Source: Nymphaea colorata
Taxonomy: Eukaryota > Streptophyta > Magnoliopsida > Nymphaeales > Nymphaeaceae
Direction: 5' to 3'
DNA: 64,000 nucleotides
NCBI RefSeq assembly: GCF_008831285.2
Contig: NC_045145.1
Coordinates: forward strand, 18,288,802-18,352,801
Shown here: positions 53,454 to 64,000 of the stretch, piece after piece
Layout of the letters: every line of letters starts with the position of its first letter
Numbering within the stretch: the first letter of the stretch is position 1
Translations under genes and position numbers: made by a program
The notes under the pieces: generated by a model
What the model saw: the letters and a program-made list of their open reading frames with translations, nothing else
Database searches by the model: none
What the model was told of the DNA's origin: nothing

Positions 53454-53697
53454 ATGTGTTTGGATGACACTCAAAAACCAGGTTTTAAAAGCCAACTAAT
53501 TTGGTTCCAAAATTAAGTTTTTGGAGTGCTTGGGTGTCACAAAAATGAGTTTAAGAAAAAGTCAGTTTTGACAAAAACCTACTTTTGTAAAAAGAAAGGA
53601 AAAATCTGACCCCATCGGTTTTTGCTAAAAAAATAAAACAAACAAACCAAGTTTTAAAAACTAAGTTTTGTAAGTTGAGGGTGTCATTCAGATGCAT
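53454..53697. mobile_element. MITE-like element
   Basis: Left end ATGTGTTTGGATGACACTC pairs with the reverse complement of the right end ATGCATCTGAATGACACCC. Internal sub-terminal copies of GGTTTTAAAAGC/AGTTTTAAAAAC are also inverted/repeated. The element is 244 bp. No clear target duplication. Confidence 0.5.
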
Positions 53698-53704
53698 GAT
53701 GCGG

Positions 53705-54035
53705 ACAACTGCAGTGCAGTAGCGGAGCCAGCGTGGGGCTGGTGTGGCCGCTGCCCACGTCAGCCCAACCATGTTTTTGCCTGCTTAATTTCAAGTTTGT
53801 TTATGTATGTATCGGTTTCGGCTTTCGTTTTTCTTTTTATAAAATTAAAATTATAGGCATTCCATACACACGAGAAAGAAACTCAACTGCTTATAGCAAT
53901 AGAGAAACTAGCATGAAGCTGGCGTGAGCGCTCACGCCAGCTCGCTCACGCCAGCCTGAGCCCAAAACAGCCCAAGGTACTATTTAGTTGATAGTGCCGA
54001 TAGCAAAAAAATTCTGGTTCGTCACTCGAAAGCGC
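53705..54035. repeat. nested dispersed repeats with 26-bp perfect palindrome
   Basis: GTAGCGGAGCCAGCGTGGGG at ~53,718 starts a copy of the family seen at ~8,565. At 53,918-53,943 a 26-bp sequence centred on GAGCGCTC is its own reverse complement, followed by a further CGCTCACGCCAGC. A reverse-orientation start of the 6,836 repeat ends near 54,030. Confidence 0.6.
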
Positions 54036-54955
54036 TTTCCCTGCCGGGCATGGATCGTCACTAAAGCGAAAAGGCGCGTTCATGAAAGCAAAAAGCTGAC
54101 ATTAATTTGAGCTGATGATGAGCGGCGCTTTTCTTTTTCCGAACAAGGCTGCACCATCCACACTAACAGTGGGCAATCCTCAAAAAGAAAAAGAAGCAGA
54201 AATTACAAGTACCCGCATTTTTAACGTGATATATCAAATGGATTTATATACTCTAAACATTGGCTTTTTAAGACTCGACTTCATTTTCACTTTAAGATAA
54301 ATACAATTTTCTGCCATGATCACCAGAATTAATTTACAAGCAGGTTTAATTAGTGTTCATGAATTTCATTAAGATATTTTCTATCAAACTCGGATTTGAA
54401 ATGGATCCAGCACCCGATCTGATCATGAATTGGATATAGATACCATATGCAGATGCCATTGATTTGCATTTTAGGTAAAGCTTAACGATCCTACCTTACA
54501 GATGGACCGGTTCTCCATCCTTCTCCCCGATAACAACATTGTGGGGAAAGAGATCTCAACAGCTTCTGCGGTAGGAGGAAAGCGATCTCTCATTGGAATC
54601 TCTGTTTAATGGAGTTAGGTAGAGCTTGAAGAGGAATTACATCACAAGATATTGCAGACAATTGAAGGATGGAAGCCTTTCTGGGGAACCATCACTCCGA
54701 TTCCTTTCTCCAGGAATCATGCTTTCTCAATCTCTCTTTCTCTCTTTCTCCTCTTTTGCTTTTGTCTTGCGGTTTGTTACTGTAACTAGGGGACTTTTTG
54801 TCCCCAATTTTTGTATTTAGGGAACGTCTTGTCCCCTAATTTTGATATACATTCCCATTTTATCAGCTCTCTCTCTCTCTCTTGATCCACCAAAAAGATG
54901 ACAAGATATTCCAGATCATTGAAGGAAGGAACTACCTTTCCAAATTCATAAGCTT

Positions 54956-54995
<40 letters not shown>

Positions 54996-55718
54996 CGGAA
55001 AGATATTACATGTAAACACATTCACACACATAGACCTAGTGAAGACGAGTTTCGCTACTTGAATAAAGTACCTGAATAGATACCGAATATGTATTAATTG
55101 GGACCATACCTTTAGTCTGGTGAAGATTGTCCAAAGTAGTAGTGTGCCTACAAAAGTACATTGACAACTTGATGGAAAGATTCTGAAGATTGGACAACTT
55201 ACTAAAGTAGCATGAGTGGCTGCTTGGTAATCAAGTACAGAGCATATCAATGTATAATTGGTAAGATCAATCAATCACGAGTTTAACACATGGATGTGTT
55301 TGAAAAGATGAAGACTGCTAGTGGACTCGGCCTGAACATTATCAACAACCGGTTTCTTGAAGCCACTAAACGTTAACGTGTTGTACAGCACGAACCCCAC
55401 CAGCTAGCGACCCGTGACATTAACTCTGCGTAGTTGTGAGGTCAGCCCAAGCATGGGCGGGCACCTTAAATACTATAGCTGCCACAGTCGTTTATCACCA
55501 AATAATGATACTTATTGTAATTAAGATTTTGCTTGTTTTAGTTACATTACATTTGATCAATTTGAGTCGGCATCATTACTAGCTAAGTTGGGATCACGGC
55601 CAACCTAGGTGGTTTTTGCTGTGATTATTCGAGCATGTTTTTTGGATGGATCGAACAAAGCTGAACTCAGCACTGTTTGTACCGAAAGCAGCCCTGATGT
55701 TCATGGGAGATAGAGGGA
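54036..55718. other. intergenic, unassigned
   Basis: Contains (CT)n tracts near 54,867-54,884 and 54,957-54,992. A partial duplication (ACAAGATATTGCAGACAATTG at ~54,645, ACAAGATATTCCAGATCATTG at ~54,900) is also present. Open frames here run through the (CT)n and are not genes. Confidence 0.45.
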
Positions 55719-56265
55719 GGTAGGACCAAGGGTGAACACGAGCCGAGTCGAGCCCGAGTTCAGTGAGCTCGAGCTCGGCTCGACTAATGAAACCTCGAGC
55801 TTGAGAATAGCTCGATGGAAGTAGCTCAAGCTCGACTCGTTAGTTACGTGTTGAGCTCGAGTTCGACTCGATTGAGACTCGACAAACTCGTTTGAATAGA
55901 ATTGATATTCATTGTTACATGTTAAGCTTGAGCTCAACTCGATTAAGGCTCGACAAACTCGTTTGAATAGAATTGATATTCATCGTCACGTGTTGAGCTC
56001 AAGTTTGACTCGATTAAGGCTAGACAAACTCATAAACTTGTTTGAATATATCGACTTGATTAAGGCTCGACAAACCCGATTAAGGCTCGAGCTTGACTCA
56101 ACAGTTACGTGTTGAACTCGAACTCAACTCAATTATTTGAACGAGTCGACTCATGAACTCGAGCTCGACTCGTTAAACACATTACTCGACTCAAACTCGT
56201 TCACGAGCTGAGCTTTAACAGTCAAGCTTGAGTAGCTCGACTCATTGTTCACCCCTAGGTAGGAC
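55719..56265. mobile_element. hAT-type non-autonomous element with 8-bp target duplication
   Basis: GGTAGGAC occurs directly outside both ends (55,719-55,726 and 56,258-56,265). The element (531 bp) starts CAAGGGTGAACACGAG and its reverse complement starts TAGGGGTGAACAATGAG, so the terminal repeats match at about 10-12 positions. An 8-bp duplication and a CA(R)GGGTG-like end are hallmarks of hAT elements. The interior is built of GAGCTCGA/ACTCG repeats, including a 71-bp unit (GACAAACTCGTTTGAATAG at 55,881 and 55,952). It has no transposase. Confidence 0.8.
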
Positions 56266-58292
56266 GCTTCAACAATCACTGGGATGGTGGATGAGTCTCC
56301 CTTTCACCCAAACCCAGCACACCTCCAAGACTTCATATTTGAACATGTTGAGTTCAGGGTGCGCAATGCCGCGTGCCCCATGATCATCATCACAAGGTGA
56401 GGAAGAAAATGACAGTTCGCGAAGCAATTAGCGATGCTTCTAGGCAACACATGAGTCTTAAATCTAATATCTGTCTCTCTAGTTAGGGTTGTAACTAGTT
56501 TGGCGTTCTCACGCCAAGAAAGTGTTTTGAGTGTACTCTTGGAACACATGGTTTTAAAAACCGAGTGCCATGTTCTTATTTCAGAAAATATTAGTGTTTA
56601 ATAGTTGAACTCAAGAACATTATTCATAAGTACATATAGTTTTTTAAAACAAGATCATATGCTCTAATATTGTTCTTCTTATCAAAATTAACATTTATTT
56701 TTTGGATCATATGTATATTCGATAAATGCCTACAGTCCGGCTAACTCGCGGGCCCGGTCAGTTCACGATGCATGGTGTCTCCTGGCCGGATTCGGCGAAC
56801 ACGTGTAAAGGATAAGGGATCGATCTCTGGACTTATTCACCTACTGTAAGCATCTCGACTGGTGGATTAATGTAGGTGGGTGCAACCTCTTTTTGTCATC
56901 ATCAGGCCTCACATGGGGCTGGACCCAACTCCAGCTGTAGAGTGCAAGTTTAAAGGTTTTTCAAAGCAAAATGATGGTGATTGGCAGTTTCCCTTTGAGA
57001 AATATCAACTTCCAGAAACCATTTGCTGCCATTGTTGAATCAACGACAGTTTTGATCAGTTTCGTCTATTGTAGAACTTGCCATGTTTTTCGTTCAACAA
57101 ACTTAGATGGATTCTGAAAATTACTAAGAAAGAAAATGAAGAAGAAGAAAGCAATTCCACATTAAACTATTCATTCCATAATACTTTTCGTTACTGAATG
57201 GATCATGATGAACGCATTCATCGGGGGAAATCTGAATCAAGTACGTTAGTTGTTACCTTGTCAATTGTCATCATGCATGATGAACGCCAATCTCTTTCCC
57301 TACCTACCAAACCCCACTGAGTCGCGCTGATACGTTTTCTTTCGCATAAGCAAGAAACTGCATTCTTCCTTCTAGTGAATTCTCGAAAGCAACGTCTTCC
57401 GATTTTATAAACAGAACCACAACGGAATGGTTGCTTTCTTTATGACACTGGTGATCACACTTAGCATTAAAAAAACTGCTCCCCATAAATGGAGATGATG
57501 TTCTGCCACCAAAAACAAAACCGAAAATCTGTGAATTAAGCACTACCAAGGGCTCCGCCTCTAATGGAGTAAACAAACGGCGAAAGCAGATATTCATCCA
57601 CAGTGGAGATGATGATTGATGGTTGGTGTCGCTTGAAAGGCATTTGGTTTGGTTTGAAAGAGAGAGCGGTGAGGTCATGGGGGAACATGGATCATGTCAA
57701 GAAGTGCAAGGCACAAGAAAGAAGTAAGACGAAGCTAGTTATATGTATAGGCTTGTGCACAATCATTGTACGCAAGAACCATTTCTCCCCCGAGTAAGAC
57801 GGGACAATTTGGCTCCTTCCCCTTCGCCCTCCCACTCGTTTTCTCTTTCTCTACAAGCTTAACATGTCTGAACTGTGAATTGCTTTTAACTGCACAATGT
57901 GATCCTTGTCTAATAACCTAAGCATGAAAAGAAACATGAAACAAAAAGCTCTCCCATTCATAGGTTATATTTTATAGTACAAAGTTCAGCAAATCAGCGT
58001 CATTAATATGCATCAGTATATATGGATTGACCCCTCATCGGACTGATTAATTAGGGGCAAATATGATGAATGTTTTCAAACACGGGCCAAAAATGAAGCT
58101 GATTTAATTTGTACCAACATGTTAGTAGATATTTAAAGTAAGCAATTAGAAATAATTTTTTATTTTACACTTAAAAATAATTTAAAATGACCAATATTGT
58201 CCTCTACATCCTAATTCATATCTAGAGCATTAATCTGCCTCAAATTTATATCGGCTACATCAGCTGAAACGACCAGGTTTCAAAAAACAAGA

Positions 58293-58294
<2 letters not shown>
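56266..58294. other. intergenic, unassigned
   Basis: No gene I can support. A 124-codon open frame on the minus strand (57,678-57,304) is unrecognised, with no splice or promoter context. Confidence 0.45.
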
Positions 58295-58387
<93 letters not shown>

Positions 58388-58545
58388 TAGAGAGAAAGAA
58401 TATATATATATATATATATATAGATAGATAGAGAGAGAGAATATATATATATATATATATATAGATAGATAGAGAGAGAGAATATATATATATATATATA
58501 TATATAGATAGATAGATAGAGAGAGAAAAAGAAAGAAAGAGAGAG
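58295..58545. repeat. long (AT)n tract leading into a ~40-bp (GATA)(GA)(AT) minisatellite
   Basis: About 45 AT units (58,295-58,385), then four units starting GATAGA... at ~58,385, 58,423, 58,463 and 58,503, each of the form (GATA)n(GA)n(AT)n. The apparent IYIY-rich reading frames are artefacts. Confidence 0.95.
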
Positions 58546-60051
58546 CACCGATCCCAAGAGAAGTCATCCTGTTCTGTAGTAGGCTTGCTAAAATCCAGTG
58601 TTAGTAAAGGTGAAAGGCAAAGTTGTCGAGGAATCTGCCTACGCAGATCGCTGCTCACAAGATGCAACCAAGGAAGGTTCAGATGTACAGCAATTTATCA
58701 GCGGCAGATCTTCCTTGGCACAGTTTGAATGTTTCATGGGCGGTTGTCATTTATTTAATTTAATGAAGAACATCTATTATAAATTTAATTTGGTGTATAT
58801 TTCATACTTAGGGTTTAAGGATGTTTCGAGTAGTTCTTTAAAAGTCAGGTGTCATGCATTATTGTTTTTAGTATAAAAAAGTAGCACTTACGAGAATCGA
58901 ACTAAGAATGCATGATCAATGTGACACTTAAACCAATCAAACTATATAAAACTAGTTAAAGCGTTATGAAGAGAAAATGAAGTGTGCACCGTTTGATCAG
59001 ACTTGCAAATCGGCGCTCATCTCAAAAAAAAAGGTTAAAAAAGCATTATGTTTGAATAATTAAAAGGAACGACGAGGCACGATTTTTATGTTCTAAAGAT
59101 ATATAGACTTCAACTGATGCACATCTCATTCCCTTTTTTAAGAGAGAATGGAGAAAAACTACCCAGGGCGTGTGGGATGTGGCCGTGCTGGGTTTAGCAC
59201 ATCTCAGCTTTAAAATTTTGGCCATTTTTGTTGTTTCCGTAACAAATTCTGTTCATTTTTTTATTATTAAAAACATTATCAAAGTGAAAATTACTAATTT
59301 AATGTTTTTTTTTTCACCAAATCATGTTTGAGATCATATATATAAGATTAGATTGGCTAAAAAATACTTTAATAATAAATTTTAATGGTAAGGTTTTTGT
59401 TCCTTACCTAAGTATATATTTGTAGAGAGAGAGAGAGAGAATTGAGTATATATCCTTATTATGTTATATAATCATAATGAGGATATGAAAATTTTTAAGT
59501 AATGGTGATCTAGTCAGATGATTTGAATTAGGTGATGAATAATCGGACCTAAAGATATCTTAATCACATTAATGATCAGAAGTGGATGATCGTATACAAA
59601 TCGGGCACACACACAGCCGCACACGGGTCACGTGACGGCTGGTTGAGGGAATGGAATGGATGATGCATTTAAGAGCAAGGGCAGAAACAACATGTAGCAA
59701 AAGAGGGGGGCCGCCCCAAATGGACATTCTCTTCTCCATTTTGCAGCCTATATTTATTGCAATCGCTCTATTTTTATCCGATCAGCCACGGCAAACTGAT
59801 TGTTCGAGGTGTCACGTGTTAGCTTTTTATTAATTTGTTAAACATTTTAAGATTTCTTTTTGTTTTAAATTAATTTTTATATATTTTCATTTATTTGTTA
59901 CGAACTGAATCGCAGATTCAGCATAATCAGTGAATAAGCAAATCGACTTTAACAACATTCATCGGTTCCATCGGAATGGATTGTGCCATCTCAGCCGTTC
60001 GTTGGTTTTCTCCAATTTAAAAGCCAGTAATCACTGTAATATTCTATTTAG
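58546..60051. other. intergenic, unassigned
   Basis: AT-rich, with (GA)n at 59,425-59,441 and a G-box-like GTCACGTGAC at ~59,626. No gene recognised. Confidence 0.45.
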
Positions 60052-60761
60052 CTTTGTTTGGTTGAAAGAAAAGTGAAGGAAACAACAACCAAACCTTTGT
60101 TTGGTTGATTAATTTTTAAAGAAAAAAAAAAGTAAAGAAAAACAAAAAGTTTGTTTGGTTAAAAAGGAAGAAAAAAAAAAGGAAAAAAAAGAAAATGAAA
60201 CTCTAATATAAATCCAATTCCTCCAAAATTAAAATGATTAATAATGAAAGGAAAACTCTATACCCTTTTAATAGCCTTTGCACATGTCATACAAAAGAGA
60301 CATCAACCGACTCGCCTTACGTGGCTCTTTCTTTTTCTCCTCGCTGTTGGTCAAGACTCCGATGGGCGTCGGGCTTGTCTTTCTCTTTCCCTTCTCAACA
60401 CTGCTCGAGCCTTGGATTGTATTTCACAATGGTTGTTTTACCAAAGTCAAGTTTTATGTCATTTTTATGTCATCCAATTAGTACACCTGAACTTTTTGTT
60501 TGTTTGGTGTGGTTTCTTTTATTGAATAGGAAATCAAAATAAAAATATTTTTATTTGAATAATAAATTTTTTAATGTTGGGCATATTATTATAAAGTATT
60601 ATAAATTCTATCATTTCCTTTCATTTCTACCCAAACAAACTTTATAATCACTTCTTTCCTTTTCATGTTATTCATTTCTGATTCCCTTTTATTCCTTTTC
60701 CTTTCATTTCTTTTTCATCTCTTTCTTTCCTTTTCTTTCTTTTCTCTCCATCCAAACAAAG
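60052..60761. mobile_element. candidate MITE with purine-rich ends
   Basis: The left end CTTTGTTTGGTTGAAAGAAAAG and the reverse complement of the right end CTTTGTTTGGATGGAGAGAAAAG agree. Internal TTTGTTTGGTT (60,097; 60,149) and CCAAACAAAC (60,633) suggest nested or repeated insertions of the same kind. About 710 bp; no target duplication seen. Confidence 0.45.
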
Positions 60762-60992
60762 TGAAAGTGAAAGCTTCTTAATTTTATGCATGCTACATGG
60801 CCTCGAAAACATTCATATGAATCAAATTGTTGATTGAGAAAAAAAACTAAAAAGAAAATGTGAATTAATGTTGAAAAACAAAAAATGTTCATTCTTTTTT
60901 TTTTTTTCCTTAATCATCCATTATATTGCATGGTAAAAACTTTAATTACAATGAATAATTATTAAAAAGCTAAAGTTATCATTCAATTTTTT

Positions 60993-61023
<31 letters not shown>

Positions 61024-61070
61024 ATTATATCACGTGCATTAATTGATCAATTATAATAAAAAAAATTAAA
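60762..61070. other. intergenic, AT-rich, with (TA)n at 60,999-61,022
   Basis: Nothing besides the microsatellite is recognisable. Confidence 0.5.
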
Positions 61071-61140
61071 AGGTATGACGTGTCACGTGTCCTTTGAGTC
61101 CACGTCACTTGCTCGTCGGCGGACAGAAGCGACGTGAACT
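61071..61140. promoter_or_regulatory. cluster of ACGT-core motifs
   Basis: GACGTGTCACGTGTCC, CCACGTCAC and GACGTGAA lie within ~65 bp, giving four ACGT cores resembling ABRE/G-box sites for bZIP or bHLH factors. No gene start is recognisable just downstream, so the role is speculative. Confidence 0.3.
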
Positions 61141-61795
61141 GGTATGGGCGAGTTGGCGATCTGCCACTAATTCTGAGGCAGCCGATCAGTTTGGCTTGGC
61201 TTTGAGCCGAGCCGATAGCAGCGGCACATGGGCGCGTCAATGGAGGGGACCCACGGACCCCCTACTTGTGATGGATCCGAAAGCGCGTGAACCATCATGA
61301 CGTGCACATGCTGCCATACATCACATGCACAATTTTTTCGATTCTTATCATTTAAGAGCACCGATTCTAAAATGTTAATCTGCAAACATAGTGGGTATTT
61401 GTAACTAAGTTTCTCAATAACCAAATTTCCTTATTTGAAGTCAATGCAGGAACAATTTTTTTTTTTCACAAAGCATTAAATATATGATTAACAAATTTTT
61501 AATTGACCATGAAACAGTTACCCGGATCTTGTGGAGCTAACATTACATTGTAAATCATTTTTTTAATGGAGTCAACCAATCCAGCAACTTAGTCGGAACG
61601 ATGGAAAAAAAAATTAATTATTATTTCAAAAAGAGTAAATGGAAAATTGTATAAAAATTCATTAAGGTAAGAAGATTTTTATATTTTGTCTAAAATATTT
61701 GAAGAATGGGAGATCTCTCTCTCAACCTACCTTGCATGTATAGTACAGTCGGTGGTTGTTTTTTTTTGTCTCTCTTTCACATGTGTGTGTGAGAA

Positions 61796-61870
61796 GAACT
61801 CGGACATCCAATAAAATTGGAACAATACATAAAAGATTAGCATGACCACCCCTTAAGGAAAAAACCGAGG
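61796..61870 (+). pseudogene. U6 snRNA-like pseudogene
   Basis: CGGACATCCAATAAAATTGG, then AACAATACA and AAGATTAGCATGACC, match the conserved body of U6 snRNA, including the region around ACAGAGA, which is here changed to ACATAAA. The 5' stem is degraded and the downstream part (AAGGAAAAAACCGAG) is diverged. No upstream element of the TCCCACATCG type or TATA at the expected spacing is seen, so this is a pseudogene. Confidence 0.8.
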
Positions 61871-62179
61871 TGCTCAACAGGACAAGTCTTGTCTGGGGGT
61901 TGCATTGAGATTTAGATAAATGAGTGAACCATAACAAAAAAAAAAAAAAAAGAGTAGGAACCAATATCCCTTATCAAATGCATATTATACAAAAAAAAAA
62001 AGTCATAGTTTTTGGTGAGATGCATAACTTTCTTTCCTTTTTTTACTTACATTTCACGGGCTAAATGAAAACATTTTGTTTATTATAAACTTGATAAGTT
62101 TTGGTTGTCGGATAGGATTGTACCTTATCTGCAAGGACAAAGCTAATGGAGGGCCTTCCACGGACCCTACCCCACTTAA

Positions 62180-62225
<46 letters not shown>

Positions 62226-63158
62226 AATTTTAAAAAAAATAATTATTAATGATATTTCGACCTCAATCAAAATTTAAAAATTTAATTCGATTTTGATAAA
62301 ATATTTTTAGCTCGGCTTCTACCTACCTGAAGTCGTGAGATCCACAACTGGCCGATGACTTAATGGAAAAACCCACGAACTGGACCCGTTTTTTGTGGAT
62401 CCGGTGTCAGGATCTGTCAGAATCTTGCGCGGCTTCCAAGTCCCACGCGAAACCCAAAAGTGGACCACTTATTGAAAGCCCGATCCAGCGTTGACGTCGC
62501 CTTAACCATTTTCCCACTTTCGAATTCATGCTCCGAGTAAGAGTGTCCGGTTTGGATCTAAGAATTACCCGACATTGAAGCCAAATCCAGATCCAAGTCT
62601 TTCAAATGTAGAATTTCTGGATTGCGATCCGTTCATGTATCTGTGGACAGGATATGGATTTTCGGATCGCCCGCCCAAGCCGCTCCATCTGGCTTCTGCA
62701 AACTGCTGGCCGAGCTACAGTGGACACCGAAATTGTTCTCCCCGTGAGTGAATCAGTGACGGCAGACAACAGTAGCCAATGTCCTGCATTCCAACGCACC
62801 CTTCTGGATGCCATTGTCGCTTGTGGGTTTGAGTGCTGCTCCAATCAACAGAGTGGACCACCCTGTGGAAACCTTTCCGTATCTTGAGCTTTTGGCAACT
62901 TTTTATATTGATCGGAAACCTCCATAGATAGATAGATTGAAAGCTCTGACAGATTCAGCTCCACCTTACTTCTTCCAACCAATCCTTGGGCTTCCCTCTT
63001 TATTTGCATTCATTATTTTCATAAATTGAGGATTTTGGAAACACACCAACAAAATAATTTTTATGGAATTCAATTGTACAACCTGGCTAATCACGGGTAG
63101 CCAAGAGGAAAGGAGGGAATGGCGTGAGCTTCCCATGCCGTGTGCCGCTAAATTCCAC
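61871..63158. other. region upstream of the beta-xylosidase gene
   Basis: Includes (TA)n at 62,182-62,221 following a dispersed-repeat-like GGAGGGCCTTCCACGGACCC. From ~62,330 the sequence is less AT-rich; an open frame at 62,654-62,887 has no known motif. The last kilobase should contain the xylosidase promoter. Confidence 0.45.
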
Positions 63159-63165
63159 TATAAAA
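63159..63165 (+). promoter_or_regulatory. TATA box of the beta-xylosidase gene
   Basis: TATAAAA, 92 bases before the ATG. Confidence 0.7.
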
Positions 63166-63250
63166 GGAGAACCCACCTCCCCATCAGTGAAGAGGTAGCC
63201 ATTGGAGCTCAACCCAAGAGCGGATACTGGAGAAAAAGGAAACAGAAGAG

Positions 63251-63679
63251 ATGGGTTGTTCTTGCTCCAATGGCGCTATCTTGATGGTGGTGTTGTTGGT
63301 GGTGGTGCTTCTAGGGGTCGCCGGAGTCCCTTCTGTGTTGGGACAGAGTCCGGTGTTTGCCTGTGATGCGGGCAAGAGCCCAAGTGTGAGTTCATTTGGT
63401 TTCTGTGATGCGTCGCTGGGGATAGATGAGAGGGTGAAGGACTTGGTCGGAAGGCTGACATTGGACGAGAAAGTTGGGTTCTTGGTGAACAAGGCAGGGG
63501 CTGTTTCTAGGCTTGGGATTCCTGCTTATGAATGGTGGTCTGAGGCCTTACATGGCGTCTCCTATGTTGGTCCAGGAACCCATTTTTCTAGCCAGCTTGT
63601 TCCTGGAGCTACCAGCTTCCCCATGGTCATTCTTTCTGCTGCTTCTTTTAACGCTTCCCTGTGGGAAGCAATGGGAAAG
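63251..63679 (+). CDS. BXL: beta-D-xylosidase, glycoside hydrolase family 3, exon 1 (partial gene)
   Basis: 143 codons are visible. An N-terminal hydrophobic segment (9-30), probably cleaved around VLG-Q, indicates secretion to the cell wall. The mature part has the conserved start of plant BXL proteins: [15 protein letters not shown] (61-75), [16 protein letters not shown] (87-102) with the EWWSEALHG substrate-site signature, and [21 protein letters not shown] (123-143). The family removes xylose (some members also arabinose) from wall polysaccharides. The reading frame then runs into an intron, and the conserved VVSTEARAM exon is not in the window. The first ATG after the TATA box was chosen. 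The catalytic aspartate would lie in the missing exons. Confidence 0.92.
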
Positions 63680-64000
63680 GCAAGAACCTTTTCTCTGTCT
63701 TCCTTTTTTTTTTTTTTTTTTCAAAGCTTTTGCAATAAGGTTTCCTAGAGCATTCTTTCTCAATTTATGTGATTCAGTGACCATTACACCCCTTCATTTC
63801 TTGATTTGGTGGTGGATATTTTCTGCTAGAAGCTTTTAGGATCCTACTGGATATAGCTTTCTTGGTCATTTCCACCCATGTCCAAGTTTGATTGCTCTGA
63901 TATTCTTTTCCCTCGTTTTGGTGATACAGCTCTTTTACAAAAAATAAAATCTTTACCAGTCGGTGAAACTCAATGGCATGCTGCACTTCCACGTCCATGT
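63680..64000 (+). other. beta-xylosidase intron 1, incomplete
   Basis: Starts with GCAAGA directly after AAAG, a typical GC-type donor, followed by a poly-T tract. No next exon is recognisable before the window ends. Confidence 0.7.

Noticed and set aside
54786-55274. 162-codon minus-strand open frame
   Set aside because: Runs through a (GA)n microsatellite and has no domain.
57304-57678. 124-codon minus-strand open frame
   Set aside because: No family resemblance, splice context or promoter; kept only as unassigned intergenic DNA.
58255-58667. IYIY-rich frames in three phases
   Set aside because: Translation of AT/GATA microsatellites.

Overview
This is nuclear DNA of a flowering plant. 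The evidence is spliced genes with GT-AG introns, plant-only families (a CYP78A cytochrome P450, a shikimate-kinase-like protein SKL1, a plastid-type ABC1 kinase and a GH3 beta-xylosidase), decayed Ty1-copia and Ty3-gypsy fragments, MITE-like elements, and abundant (AT)n and (CT)n(AT)n microsatellites. The sequence alone does not let me name the species.

Layout. Positions 1-9,000 are repeat-rich and hold no gene I can support: a copia RNase H/3' LTR remnant at 1-960, then decayed repeats. Positions 9,000-18,050 hold a rearranged CYP78A locus. Two intact two-exon P450 genes stand head to head (11,033-12,844 minus; 16,141-17,955 plus). Between them lie the last ~115 bp of a third, broken copy and a second, inverted copy of the 3' flank of the first gene. 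The two intact genes have identical exon 1 proteins and an identical 162-bp intron, yet different last codons, 3' UTRs and distal upstream regions. This is the most unusual structure in the window.

Positions 19,808-39,659 (plus) are a 21-exon ABC1-family atypical kinase (728 aa predicted) with repeat-filled introns, including a 5' fragment of a Ty3-gypsy element in intron 13. It converges, tail to tail and 1.1 kb away, on a 10-exon SKL1 gene (48,915-40,805 minus, 303 aa predicted). Both proteins are expected in the plastid.

Positions 49,000-63,000 are a gene-poor stretch of microsatellites, tandem repeats and small DNA elements. They include a well-delimited hAT-type non-autonomous element with an 8-bp target duplication (55,719-56,265), a 26-bp perfect palindrome (53,918-53,943) and a U6 snRNA-like pseudogene (61,796-61,870). 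The window ends in exon 1 and intron 1 of a secreted GH3 beta-D-xylosidase (63,251 onward), whose first intron appears to use a GC donor.

The genes do not form a pathway together. The P450 pair belongs to a family that influences organ and seed size, the ABC1K and SKL1 genes act in plastids, and the xylosidase acts in the cell wall. I see no undescribed multi-gene system. The novelty lies in the architecture of the P450 locus and in the repeat structures.
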